From positions 1-16,361 of the forward strand of contig CAZYRX010000045.1 in the NCBI GenBank assembly GCA_964649895.1: a stretch of DNA of 16,361 bases, given 5' to 3'. The notes beneath the pieces are model-generated. The model saw only the letters and a list, made by a program, of their open reading frames with translations, ran no database searches and was not told where the DNA came from. Of the stretch, positions 1-7,831 are shown in pieces. Source of the stretch: Halanaerobium sp964649895 (lineage in GTDB: Bacteria; Bacillota; Halanaerobiia; Halanaerobiales; Halanaerobiaceae). Made by a program: the position numbers and the translations under genes. Every line of letters starts with the position of its first letter. Positions within the stretch are counted from its first letter, which is position 1.

Positions 1-1
1 A

Positions 2-139
2 GACAACCAGAGAATTAACTCCAGCTGCCTTAATTATGTGCAAATATTTAATTATAAATCTGACCCTATAAATTTATATAGTTTTGTTTATGAAAATAAT
101 TTTATAAAATATTTATGGATCAGACCAGTATCAAAATAA
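2..139 (+). CDS. Possible C-terminal end of a gene entering from the left edge (partial, doubtful)
   Basis: A plus-strand frame is open from base 2 to a TAA at 137-139, giving 45 residues rich in Asn, Tyr and Ile and ending in WIRPVSK. An open run of this length is unusual, but not very rare, in such AT-rich DNA. If real, it is the tail of a gene convergent with cimA, whose stop lies 13 bp away at 153. I recognise no family in it. It also overlaps an imperfect inverted repeat (59-124), which argues for non-coding DNA instead. Sequence left of the window would settle it. Confidence 0.25.
   Translation, partial: DNQRINSSCLNYVQIFNYKSDPINLYSFVYENNFIKYLWIRPVSK
59..124 (-). repeat. Imperfect inverted repeat downstream of cimA, possible 3' hairpin of the operon
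   Basis: Positions 59-73 pair with 111-124 (read on plus: TCTGACCCTATAAAT against ATTTATGGATCAGA) with one bulge and one mismatch, enclosing a 37-nt AT-rich loop. In the minus direction it lies 29 nt after the cimA stop and is followed by a loosely T-rich stretch (TTTATAATT). It could act as an operon 3' end or terminator, but the long loop and weak T-tract make it poor. No better terminator follows cimA inside the window. Confidence 0.3.
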
Positions 140-152
140 TGCTTTTTTTAAA

Positions 153-1724
153 TTAAAATACAACTTCATCTTCGATAAGAAGCCAGTATTCGATACTGTC
201 AATTAGAGCATCCCATGAAGCCTGGATAATATTTGTGGAAACACCAACAGTTGTCCAGGATTTTTCCAGGTCTGCTGTTTCTATGAGTACTCTTACTTTA
301 GCAGCAGTACCATCATTTCCGTTTAAAACACGCACTTTGTAATCAATTAGCTTTGTTTCTGTTATTTCTGGATAAAAAGATACAAGTGCCTTACGGAAAC
401 AGTTATCAAGTGCATTAACAGGTCCATCTCCATCTGCTGCAATGTGAACTTTTTCTCCATCAACCTTCATTTTAACGACAGCTTCCGAAAATGTCTCGTT
501 TTCACGGTTAATGCTGTTGGTTCTAAAATCTTCAATTTCAAAGAATGGCTTATAATCTTTAAATTCTCTAAATGCAAGCAGAATCAATGAAGCCTCTGCC
601 CCTTCAAATTGATAACCCTTATTTTCTAACTTTTTAACCTTCTTAATTAATTTTCTAATCATTTCATTAGAGAAATCATCAAGATTGAAGCCAATTTCTT
701 TCAGCTTATATCTTAAATTGCTTTTACCTGCAAGTTCAGAAACAAGCACTCTTCGTTCATTACCGACCAGTTCTGGAGTAATGTGTTCATAAGTATGTGG
801 ATTTTTTCTAACTGCACTTACGTGGATTCCACCCTTATGTGTAAAAGCACTTTTACCTACATATGGCATATTATTTTTTGGAATCAGATTTGCAGTTTCT
901 GTAACAAAGAAATATAGTGGTTTAAGCTGTTTTAACTGCTGATCTGTAACCAGTTTTTCACCATATTTAAGCTGTAGTGTTGGTATTATACTGCAGAGAT
1001 CCGCGTTACCACAGCGTTCTCCAAGTCCACCAACTGTACCCTGGAACTGTACTGCTCCTTCTTCATAAGCTGCAATAGAATTTGCGACAGCCATTGCACC
1101 ATCATTATGGGCATGAATACCGAATGGTGTATCAAAATCAGCTTTGATTTCCCGCATGATTTTTTTAATTTCTGAAGGAAGAGTTCCACCATTAGTATCA
1201 GCAAGTACCAGAATTTCTGCCCCCGCATCTGCTGCTGCTTTAAGTGACTTAACAGCATATTCTGCATTATTTTTATAGCCATCAAAGAAGTGTTCAGCAT
1301 CATAAATTACTTTCATATCATTTGAACGCAGATAAGTAATTGTATCTTTTATCATATTCAAATTTTCTTCAAGGCTAGTTTTTAATGCATCTGTTACATG
1401 TAAATCCCAGCTTTTCCCAAAAATAGTTACATAATTAACTCCTGAGTTAACTAATTTACCGATATTAGGATCTTCAGAAGCTTTTACATTTGGCCTTCTG
1501 GTTGAACTAAATGCTGTTACTTCAGCATGTTCCAGCTCCATGTTCTGGACCTCTCTAAAATATGCTTCATCCTTAGGATTTGAGCCAGGCCAGCCACCTT
1601 CAATAAAGTCAATGCCAAAACGGTCTAACTGTCTTGTGATTCTCAGCTTGTCGTCAAGTGATAAAGAAACTCCTTCACCCTGTGAACCATCTCTTAAAGT
1701 TGTATCATAAGTTGTTAATCCCAC
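153..1724 (-). CDS. cimA: (R)-citramalate synthase
   Basis: Condenses pyruvate with acetyl-CoA to citramalate, the first step of the threonine-independent route to isoleucine (cytosolic). The 523-residue protein has the HMG-CoA-lyase-like TIM barrel. The catalytic and metal motif DTTLRDGSQGEG is at residues 8-19 and the metal-binding HAHND at 204-208. The sequences FSSTRRPN (72-79) and YDAEHFFDGYK (141-151) are typical of the CimA subgroup and not of LeuA. The C-terminal part (from about residue 400, with GDGPVNAL) is the LeuA-type dimer/regulatory domain, where isoleucine feedback would act. It starts at GTG (1724-1722), because an in-frame TGA lies just upstream and no ATG is near; a GGTGAG ribosome site lies inside the end of leuB. 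It overlaps leuB by 10 nt, which suggests translational coupling. It is the last gene of the operon. It could be misread as a second LeuA, but length and motifs favour CimA. Confidence 0.9.
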   Translation of the reverse strand: MGLTTYDTTLRDGSQGEGVSLSLDDKLRITRQLDRFGIDFIEGGWPGSNPKDEAYFREVQNMELEHAEVTAFSSTRRPNVKASEDPNIGKLVNSGVNYVTIFGKSWDLHVTDALKTSLEENLNMIKDTITYLRSNDMKVIYDAEHFFDGYKNNAEYAVKSLKAAADAGAEILVLADTNGGTLPSEIKKIMREIKADFDTPFGIHAHNDGAMAVANSIAAYEEGAVQFQGTVGGLGERCGNADLCSIIPTLQLKYGEKLVTDQQLKQLKPLYFFVTETANLIPKNNMPYVGKSAFTHKGGIHVSAVRKNPHTYEHITPELVGNERRVLVSELAGKSNLRYKLKEIGFNLDDFSNEMIRKLIKKVKKLENKGYQFEGAEASLILLAFREFKDYKPFFEIEDFRTNSINRENETFSEAVVKMKVDGEKVHIAADGDGPVNALDNCFRKALVSFYPEITETKLIDYKVRVLNGNDGTAAKVRVLIETADLEKSWTTVGVSTNIIQASWDALIDSIEYWLLIEDEVVF

Positions 1725-2800
1725 TCTGCATCATTCTCACCTTCCTCATTAGATTTAATGCTATCTACTAAATAATCTCCTACTTCATCTGTACTGAGGT
1801 CACCACCACAATCACATGTTAACATGTCATTAGCCAGTGCATCTTTAACAGCTGCCTCAATTTTAGGTGATAAATTACCGTAACCGAGCTGCTGCAGCAT
1901 CATCCCAGCTGCAAGTACAGAGGCTAAAGGATTGGCAATGTTTTGACCGGCAATATCTGGAGCACTTCCGTGGACAGGCTCGAACATCGAAATACTGTCT
2001 GGATTAATATTTCCAGATACCGCAAGACCCATACCACCCTGAATTTCAGCACCAAGGTCAGTTATTATATCACCAAAAATGTTACAGGTTACTATTATGT
2101 CAAATATCTCTGGATTGCGCACCATTTTCATGGTTATAGCATCAACAAGATAATGATTCTGTTTAACATCTGGGTAGTTTTTACCCATTTCTTTAAAAGA
2201 ACGCTGCCAGAGATCATGTGCATAAGTTAATACATTGCTTTTATCACAGACAGTCAGTTTGGGTTCTCTACCAAATTCCTGTGCATACTCAAAAGCATAT
2301 TTGATAATTCTATCTACACCTTTACGGGTAGAAATCATCTCCTGAGTTGCTACTTCATCTGGAGTATCTTTTTTCAGAAAACCACCGATACCTGCATAAA
2401 TCCCCTCGGTATTTTCTCTAACTACTGTAAAATCAATATCCTTAATACCTTTATCTTTAAGTGGACAAAATTCTTTTTTATATAATTTTACCGGACGTAA
2501 ATTAACATACTGATCAAAATAAAAGCGGATTTTTAGTAATAATCCTTTTTCTAAAATACCCGGTTTTACTCTCGGGTCACCAACAGCACCAAGGTAAATT
2601 GCATCAAATGTTTCCAGCTTGTTTAGTACATCATCGGGTAATACTTCTCCGGTTTTTAGATATCTTTCTGCACCAAGGTCAAATTTTTCGAATTTTAAAC
2701 CTAAATCATATGCATCATTAAAATAATCTAAAACCTTAATACCCTGTCTGGTTACTTCTTCCCCAATTCCATCTCCAGGTATATAGGCAATATTACTCAT
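1715..2800 (-). CDS. leuB: 3-isopropylmalate dehydrogenase
   Basis: NAD-dependent oxidative decarboxylation of 3-isopropylmalate to 2-oxoisocaproate (leucine). It probably also converts 3-methylmalate to 2-oxobutyrate for the citramalate route. The 361 residues show the isocitrate/isopropylmalate dehydrogenase fold: IPGDGIGEEV (7-16), substrate arginines near R92, R102 and R128, catalytic Y135 and K187, metal aspartates D220, D244 and D248, and the nucleotide loop EPVHGSAPDIAG (274-285). The stretch around residues 85-105 (EKGLLLKIRF, then NLRPVKLY) is the 'LLLK-RF' form seen in actinobacterial-type LeuB rather than the E. coli/Bacillus form. A short acidic tail ends the protein. The ATG is 1 nt after the leuD stop, with GGTGGAGA as ribosome site; the 3' end overlaps cimA by 10 nt. 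A related dehydrogenase (tartrate or homoisocitrate type) is conceivable on sequence alone, but the operon makes LeuB by far the likeliest. Confidence 0.92.
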   Translation of the reverse strand: MSNIAYIPGDGIGEEVTRQGIKVLDYFNDAYDLGLKFEKFDLGAERYLKTGEVLPDDVLNKLETFDAIYLGAVGDPRVKPGILEKGLLLKIRFYFDQYVNLRPVKLYKKEFCPLKDKGIKDIDFTVVRENTEGIYAGIGGFLKKDTPDEVATQEMISTRKGVDRIIKYAFEYAQEFGREPKLTVCDKSNVLTYAHDLWQRSFKEMGKNYPDVKQNHYLVDAITMKMVRNPEIFDIIVTCNIFGDIITDLGAEIQGGMGLAVSGNINPDSISMFEPVHGSAPDIAGQNIANPLASVLAAGMMLQQLGYGNLSPKIEAAVKDALANDMLTCDCGGDLSTDEVGDYLVDSIKSNEEGENDAEWD

Positions 2801-2801
2801 T

Positions 2802-3293
2802 CTATATCTCCACCTTTTTAATATGTGCTATTAAACCGCCATCTTTGATAATCTCCTGCATAAATGGAGGGAATGGCTCTGCTTCAAAGCTCTCTCCTGT
2901 GCGCAGGTTCTTAACGACTCCCTTATCAATATCAACTTCTAACTGATCTCCAGCTTCAGTATTTTTTACTGCTTCTGGACATTCCAGGATAGGAAGACCG
3001 ATATTAATTGAGTTGCGGTAAAAAATTCTCGCAAAACTTTCTGCAACAACACAGGATACTCCCGCATATTTGATAGCTAAAGGAGCGTGTTCTCTAGAAC
3101 TACCTGAGCCGAAGTTTTTACCACCAACAATGATATCCCCTTCTTCTACCTGATCAGCAAAGTTTTCATCGATATCTTCCATACAGTGAGCTGCAAGATT
3201 TTCTGGATCAGAAGAATTTAAATAACGAGCAGGAATAATTACATCTGTATCTACATTATCTCCATATTTAAATACTTTTCCTTTTAATTTCAT
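2802..3293 (-). CDS. leuD: 3-isopropylmalate dehydratase small subunit
   Basis: Swivel-domain partner of LeuC. Together they isomerise 2-isopropylmalate to 3-isopropylmalate, and very likely citramalate to 3-methylmalate for the CimA branch. The 163-residue size fits the short LeuD subfamily that pairs with HacA-type large subunits. Visible motifs are GDNVDTDVIIPARYLN (12-27) and the substrate-loop GSGSSREHAP (62-71). The ATG (3293-3291) shares a base with the leuC stop in a TAATG junction, and a strong GAGGAGGT ribosome site lies inside the last codons of leuC, so 1:1 translation with leuC is likely. leuB begins 1 nt after its TAG stop. Confidence 0.95.
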   Translation of the reverse strand: MKLKGKVFKYGDNVDTDVIIPARYLNSSDPENLAAHCMEDIDENFADQVEEGDIIVGGKNFGSGSSREHAPLAIKYAGVSCVVAESFARIFYRNSINIGLPILECPEAVKNTEAGDQLEVDIDKGVVKNLRTGESFEAEPFPPFMQEIIKDGGLIAHIKKVEI

Positions 3294-4558
3294 TATTTCA
3301 TTACCTCCTCTGGACCAGCGATATATCCCTTAACTGCTGTAGCTGCTGCGACTGCTGGACTTGATAAATATACTTCACTACCTGTTGAACCCATGCGGCC
3401 AACAAAGTTGCGGTTTGTAGTAGAAATAGCTTTTTCTCCATCAGCCAGGATACCCATATGTCCACCAAGACATGGTCCACATGTAGGAGTACTTACTGCC
3501 ACACCGGCATTAATAAAAATCTCGATAATTCCTTCTTTCATCGCCTGCTTGTAGATTTCCTGAGTACCAGGGAAAACAAGGCAGCGTACATTTGGATGTA
3601 CTTTGTTAAACTCAAGCACCTTTGCAGCTTCTCTCAAGTCTTCGAGACGGCCGTTAGTACAGGAACCAATTACTGCCTGATCAATCTTAACCTCGCCAAC
3701 CTCACTTAAACCTTTTGTGTTTTCAGGCAGACTCGGGAAAGCAATCTGAGGCTCGATCTCACTTACATCGATTTCTATTACTTCTTCATATTCTGCATCT
3801 TCATCACTATTATAGATAGTGTAATCTCTTACTGCTCTATCTTTTAAGTATGCTTCTGTTTTTTCATCTGCTGCAATCAGACCGGCTTTTCCACCAGCTT
3901 CGATTGCCATATTGGACATTGTCATTCTGCCTGCAAGAGATAGATTAGAGATAACCTCTCCAGTAAACTCCATAGCCTTGTAGAGAGCTCCATCTACACC
4001 AATTTTACCGATTGTGTAGAGGATTAAATCTTTACCACTAACCCAGGGCTGTAATTCTCCAGTATATACAAATTTAATTGTAGGGGGAACTTTAAACCAG
4101 GCTTTACCTGTTGCCATGGCAGCTGCCATATCAGTACTTCCAACCCCTGTTCCTAAAGCACCAAGTGCTCCATAAGTACATGTATGCGAATCTGCTCCGA
4201 TGATAATTTCTCCAGGAAGTGCCAGACCTTTTTCGGGAAGTAAAACATGTTCTATTCCCATCTGACCGATTTCAAAGAAATTTGTCAGCTCATGTTTATG
4301 AGAGAATTCTCTGATCATCTTAATCTGCTCGGCAGCCTTAATATCTTTACTTGGAGAAAAATGATCTGGAACAATTACTACTCTATCTTTATCAAAAACT
4401 GTGTCTACACCTATCTTGTTAAACTCTTCAATTGCAACCGGGGTTGTAATGTCATTTCCTAAGACCATATCAACTTTTGCATTTACGATCTGGCCCGGTT
4501 TAAGCTCATCATAATCTGTATGAGCGGCAATGATTTTTTCGATCATTGTCATTCCCAT
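3293..4558 (-). CDS. leuC: 3-isopropylmalate dehydratase large subunit (short, HacA-type)
   Basis: Aconitase-family subunit carrying the [4Fe-4S] cluster that isomerises isopropylmalate with LeuD. At 421 residues it belongs to the shorter 'archaeal/clostridial' LeuC group related to homoaconitase, rather than the roughly 465-residue enterobacterial form. The three cluster cysteines are visible: C300 in IGSCTNGR, and C360 and C363 in TPTCGPCLGGH. GADSHTCTYGALGALGTGVG (121-140) is a substrate-site signature. The reading frame starts at ATG 4558 (MGMTMIEK), 11 nt after AAGGAG. The internal ATGs at codons 3 and 5 would move the start further from that site. It lies 201 bp after leuA, the widest gap inside the leu block, so an internal promoter or processing site is possible. 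The last codons overlap leuD. Confidence 0.94.
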   Translation of the reverse strand: MGMTMIEKIIAAHTDYDELKPGQIVNAKVDMVLGNDITTPVAIEEFNKIGVDTVFDKDRVVIVPDHFSPSKDIKAAEQIKMIREFSHKHELTNFFEIGQMGIEHVLLPEKGLALPGEIIIGADSHTCTYGALGALGTGVGSTDMAAAMATGKAWFKVPPTIKFVYTGELQPWVSGKDLILYTIGKIGVDGALYKAMEFTGEVISNLSLAGRMTMSNMAIEAGGKAGLIAADEKTEAYLKDRAVRDYTIYNSDEDAEYEEVIEIDVSEIEPQIAFPSLPENTKGLSEVGEVKIDQAVIGSCTNGRLEDLREAAKVLEFNKVHPNVRCLVFPGTQEIYKQAMKEGIIEIFINAGVAVSTPTCGPCLGGHMGILADGEKAISTTNRNFVGRMGSTGSEVYLSSPAVAAATAVKGYIAGPEEVMK

Positions 4559-4759
4559 CGAACAATCAACTCCTTATTTATTCTTATAATTTTATATGAT
4601 AAAAATCACTTTATATAATTGACTATAATCTAAAACTCAAGTAAATTTTCAGCTTTAATCTCTTCTATTTTTATTGATAACTATTACAGATACTGCAGAG
4701 CCTGAAGAAAATATTTCTCTTTAGGACCCTGCAGTTATATTTGATTTGTATGATCTATC
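4559..4759 (-). promoter_or_regulatory. leuA-leuC spacer with hairpin and weak candidate promoter
   Basis: This 201-bp gap inside an otherwise compact operon holds a hairpin (4693-4734, listed separately) just after leuA. It is followed by AT-rich DNA in which, on the minus strand, TTGAGT is followed after 17 nt by TATATA. This is a weak promoter-like pair about 55-85 nt before leuC. AAGGAG sits 11 nt before the leuC start. I see no open reading frame here. It may allow separate expression or mRNA processing of leuCDB-cimA, but the sequence does not prove it. Confidence 0.3.
4693..4734 (-). other. Hairpin just downstream of leuA
   Basis: CTGCAG occurs at both ends (4693-4698 and 4729-4734) and can pair with itself. 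Inside it, CCTGAAG pairs with CTTTAGG (one G-T wobble), then a short A/T stem closes a small loop. The structure begins 26 nt after the leuA stop. No T-run follows on the minus strand, so it is not a standard intrinsic terminator. A role in mRNA end protection or processing between ilvBNC-leuA and leuCDB-cimA is an inference. Confidence 0.45.
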
Positions 4760-6274
4760 TTATCTGTTATAAACTAGATATTTATTGATTGCATTAAGAT
4801 ATGCGATTGCACTGGCCTCTGTGATATCTGTTTCTGAACAGTGACCTGTATAGATTTTGCCATCTATTTCTGCTGCAATAAATGCCTCACCAAGGGCATC
4901 TTTACCCTCTGTTACAGCATCGATCTTATATGAAACCAGCTTAATATTCTCCATACCTGTCAGTTCATCGATGGTTTGGAATATTGCATCTACAGGTCCA
5001 TCACCATTACAGGCAGCTGACTGGATAATCTCTTCATCCTTTTTAAGCCTTACTGTAGCAGTTGGCAGCAGTCCTTTGCCGGTAAGCACAGAAATATATT
5101 CTAACTCATATATTTTTTCATAATCATAGAGTTCATTATCTAAGAGTGCAAAAATATCTGCATTACCGATATTTTTCTTTTTATCTGCTAGATCTTTAAA
5201 GCGTCTGAAAAAGCTCTCAAATGTTTCATCATCAAGCTCATAATCATACTTTTCTAAGAAATCACGCAGTGCATGACGACCTGAGTGTTTCCCAAGTACT
5301 AGTTTATTGTGATCTAAACCAATTGTCTTAGAATCCATGATTTCGTATGTTGTTCTCTCTTTGATTACTCCATCCTGGTGGATTCCGGCTTCATGTGAAA
5401 AAGCATTTGCTCCAACAATCGCTTTATTTGGCTGGATACACATTCCGGTTGAATTAGAAACCAGTTTGCTTAATCTAGAAATCTGTGTTGTATCCTGAGT
5501 TACATCAAGATCATAGTAATCCTGTCTTGTATAAAGAGCCATTACTATCTCTTCCAGAGCTGCATTACCGGCTCTCTCTCCAATACCATTAACAGATACC
5601 TCTACCTGAGTAGCTCCATTTTCTACAGCAGCAAGTGAATTTGCAACTGCAAGACCGAGATCATTGTGGCAGTGCACACTTATTTCTGCCTGATCAATAT
5701 TAGGAGTTTTTTCTCTGATTTCTTTGATCAAATTACCATATTCTGTAGGAACAATATAGCCTACTGTATCTGGAACATTGATCACCTTTGCTCCTGCATC
5801 GATCACAGCTTCAAAAACCTCAGCCAGAAAATCTACATCTGTGCGGGCTGCATCTTCTGCAGAAAATTCTACATTATCTGTATACTGTTTTGCATGTTTT
5901 ACACCTTCAACTGCCTTCTGCAGCACTTCTTCCTGGTTCATCTTAAGCTTATGTTCAAGATGAATCGGAGAAGTTGCAATAAAGACATGAATCCGCGGCT
6001 TTGCAGCATCCTTCAGTGCTTCCCAGGCTCTGTCTATATCCTTTTTATTACATCTTGCCAGGGCAGCTACCTCTACATCATGTATATTTTCTGCAACCAT
6101 TTTTACTGCATTAAAGTCTCCATCTGATGAAATCGGAAAACCCGCTTCTATAACATTAACTTTCATTTTTTCTAACTGTTTGGCAATCGCTAATTTTTCT
6201 TCGGGAATCAGGGTCACACCAGGTGACTGTTCCCCATCTCTTAATGTTGTATCAAATATTTTTATACTTGCCAT
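4760..6274 (-). CDS. leuA: 2-isopropylmalate synthase
   Basis: Condenses acetyl-CoA with 2-oxoisovalerate, committing carbon to leucine. At 504 residues it is close to the usual length of the LeuA type 1 family. Motifs: FDTTLRDGEQSPGV (7-20, with catalytic R12 and metal D8), metal-binding HCHND (201-205), and VNGIGERAGNAALEE around 228-242. The C-terminal domain from about residue 385 to the end (with GDGPVDAIF) is the LeuA dimer domain that binds leucine for feedback inhibition. The ATG start follows AAGGATGGTGA. It lies only 18 nt after ilvC, so it is co-transcribed with the valine genes. It is distinct from the second family member in the operon (cimA, 153-1724), whose barrel motifs differ. 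Confidence 0.95.
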   Translation of the reverse strand: MASIKIFDTTLRDGEQSPGVTLIPEEKLAIAKQLEKMKVNVIEAGFPISSDGDFNAVKMVAENIHDVEVAALARCNKKDIDRAWEALKDAAKPRIHVFIATSPIHLEHKLKMNQEEVLQKAVEGVKHAKQYTDNVEFSAEDAARTDVDFLAEVFEAVIDAGAKVINVPDTVGYIVPTEYGNLIKEIREKTPNIDQAEISVHCHNDLGLAVANSLAAVENGATQVEVSVNGIGERAGNAALEEIVMALYTRQDYYDLDVTQDTTQISRLSKLVSNSTGMCIQPNKAIVGANAFSHEAGIHQDGVIKERTTYEIMDSKTIGLDHNKLVLGKHSGRHALRDFLEKYDYELDDETFESFFRRFKDLADKKKNIGNADIFALLDNELYDYEKIYELEYISVLTGKGLLPTATVRLKKDEEIIQSAACNGDGPVDAIFQTIDELTGMENIKLVSYKIDAVTEGKDALGEAFIAAEIDGKIYTGHCSETDITEASAIAYLNAINKYLVYNR

Positions 6275-6292
6275 TAAACTTCACCATCCTTA

Positions 6293-7282
6293 TTAGTCAA
6301 TCCATGACATCATCTTTCTCAATCTTGCTCCAACTTCTTCTATCAGTGAATCTTCATCTTTTTCAGTTAAAGAGTTAAATACAGGTCTGTTAGCCTGATT
6401 TTCGAGTATCCAATTGCGGGCAAATTCTCCAGTTTGAATGTCTTTGAGAGCTTTCTGCATGTTTTCTTTAACATGACTATCAACTACTTTTGGTCCCACG
6501 ACTAGATCTCCATACTGCGCTGTATCACTAATGGAATCGCGCATTGTGGATATACCACCTTCAAACATTAAATCTACTATTAATTTTAGTTCATTTAAAA
6601 CCTCAAAATAGGCGATTTCTGGCTGATAGCCGGCTTCTACTAATGTTTCGAATCCAGCCTTTACAAGTGAGGTTGTTCCACCACATAAAACAGCCTGCTC
6701 ACCAAAGAGGTCGGTTTCTGTTTCTTCTCTAAATGTTGTTTCGATAACTCCTGCATGTGTACAGCCAATACCCTTAGCATAAGCTAAACCATAATTGTAT
6801 GCATTACCGGTATAATCCTGATATACAGCTAATAAGCCTGGAACTCCCTTTCCATCTACATAGAGTCTTCTCACAAGGTGACCCGGACTCTTGGGAGCTA
6901 CCATAAATACGTCTACATCAGCCTGAGGAACAATCTGATCATAGTGAATATTAAATCCATGTGAAAATACGAGTGCATTTCCTTCTTCAAGATTGGGCTC
7001 TATGTCATTTTTAAATACTGAAGCCTGTTTGATATCAGGAATTAAAATCTGAATAACATCAGCTTTTGCAGCTGCTTCTGCTGTTGTATATACTTCAAAA
7101 CCATCTTCTTCTGCTATAGGCCAACTGCTGCTTTCTTCTCTGAGACCTATGATTGTGTTTACTCCACTATCTTTTAGGTTCTGTGCCTGAGCATGGCCCT
7201 GACTTCCATAACCTATTACTGCAACAACTTTGTCCTCTAAGTACTTTAGATCAGCATCTTTATCATAATACATTTCTACCAT
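6293..7282 (-). CDS. ilvC: Ketol-acid reductoisomerase
   Basis: Isomerises and reduces acetolactate or acetohydroxybutyrate to the dihydroxy acid, using Mg2+ and NAD(P)H. The 329 residues match the class I (short) enzymes. The Rossmann signature IGYGSQGHAQAQNL is at 23-36, the catalytic His in SHGFNIH at H109, and the metal ligands D191 and E195 lie in ETDLFGEQ. The cofactor loop after strand beta-2 reads LREESSSW (47-54). The serines suit the phosphate of NADPH, but two acidic residues are unusual there, so cofactor preference is open. The ATG at 7282 has GGGGA about 10 nt upstream; a second ATG at codon 4 is less likely. It follows ilvN after 60 nt without a terminator and precedes leuA by 18 nt. 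Confidence 0.95.
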   Translation of the reverse strand: MVEMYYDKDADLKYLEDKVVAVIGYGSQGHAQAQNLKDSGVNTIIGLREESSSWPIAEEDGFEVYTTAEAAAKADVIQILIPDIKQASVFKNDIEPNLEEGNALVFSHGFNIHYDQIVPQADVDVFMVAPKSPGHLVRRLYVDGKGVPGLLAVYQDYTGNAYNYGLAYAKGIGCTHAGVIETTFREETETDLFGEQAVLCGGTTSLVKAGFETLVEAGYQPEIAYFEVLNELKLIVDLMFEGGISTMRDSISDTAQYGDLVVGPKVVDSHVKENMQKALKDIQTGEFARNWILENQANRPVFNSLTEKDEDSLIEEVGARLRKMMSWID

Positions 7283-7342
7283 TATAATCTATCCCCTTTT
7301 TATGTTATATTTAAAAACTAATTCTATTAAAAACAAAGAAAT

Positions 7343-7831
7343 TTATCTCTCTGAAACCTGGCCTCTACTTAAGGCAACAATACCAGTTCTTACAAATTCT
7401 GCGATACCAAAGTCGCGCAGAAGTTCTGTAAGTGCTTCTAATTTATCTTCAGTACCAGTAGCCTCTATCATCAAGCTGTCTGGTGCCACATCAACGATCT
7501 GTGCTCTAAATGTATCTGCAATTTGAATAATCTCAGAACGCTGTTTGCGGGTACACTTAACTCTAATTAAGATTAAATCCCGCTCAACTATCTGATTCTG
7601 GTCAAGTTCTTTGATCTTTAAAACATTTATCAGCTTATGCAGCTGTTTTTGAACCTGCTCGAGGGTTTTCTCATCACCATTAACTACAATTGTCATCCTG
7701 GATATTTCAGGATTTTCAGTTTTACCAACATTTAGGCTTTCTATATTAAAGTTACGGCGGCTGAATAGTCCTGCAATTCTTGTTAGTACACCTGGTTTAT
7801 TAAGAACAGAAACGGATAATATATGTGTCAT
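7343..7831 (-). CDS. ilvN: Acetolactate synthase small (regulatory) subunit
   Basis: Regulatory subunit that activates IlvB and confers valine feedback inhibition. The 162 residues show an N-terminal ACT domain (about 3-77, beginning with HILSVSVLNKPGVLTRIAGL, where the glycine of the PGVL turn is conserved) and the small-subunit C-terminal domain (about 80-158). The ATG shares one base with the ilvB stop (TAATG). The ribosome site GAGGGGGA lies in the last codons of ilvB, so the two subunits are probably translationally coupled. Length is standard for the short IlvN/IlvH family. Confidence 0.95.
   Translation of the reverse strand: MTHILSVSVLNKPGVLTRIAGLFSRRNFNIESLNVGKTENPEISRMTIVVNGDEKTLEQVQKQLHKLINVLKIKELDQNQIVERDLILIRVKCTRKQRSEIIQIADTFRAQIVDVAPDSLMIEATGTEDKLEALTELLRDFGIAEFVRTGIVALSRGQVSER

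Noticed and set aside
986..1303. 105-residue minus-strand ORF inside cimA
   Set aside because: It is a different frame of the same strand within cimA, with no independent support.
4640..4665. CodY-like box (AATTTTCAG) before leuC
   Set aside because: Only the first half of the AATTTTCWGAAAATT consensus matches; the second half does not.
5666..6127. 153-residue plus-strand ORF opposite leuA
   Set aside because: It lies wholly inside a well-supported gene on the other strand, has Cys/Phe/Ile-rich low-sense content and no family motif; it is a shadow frame.
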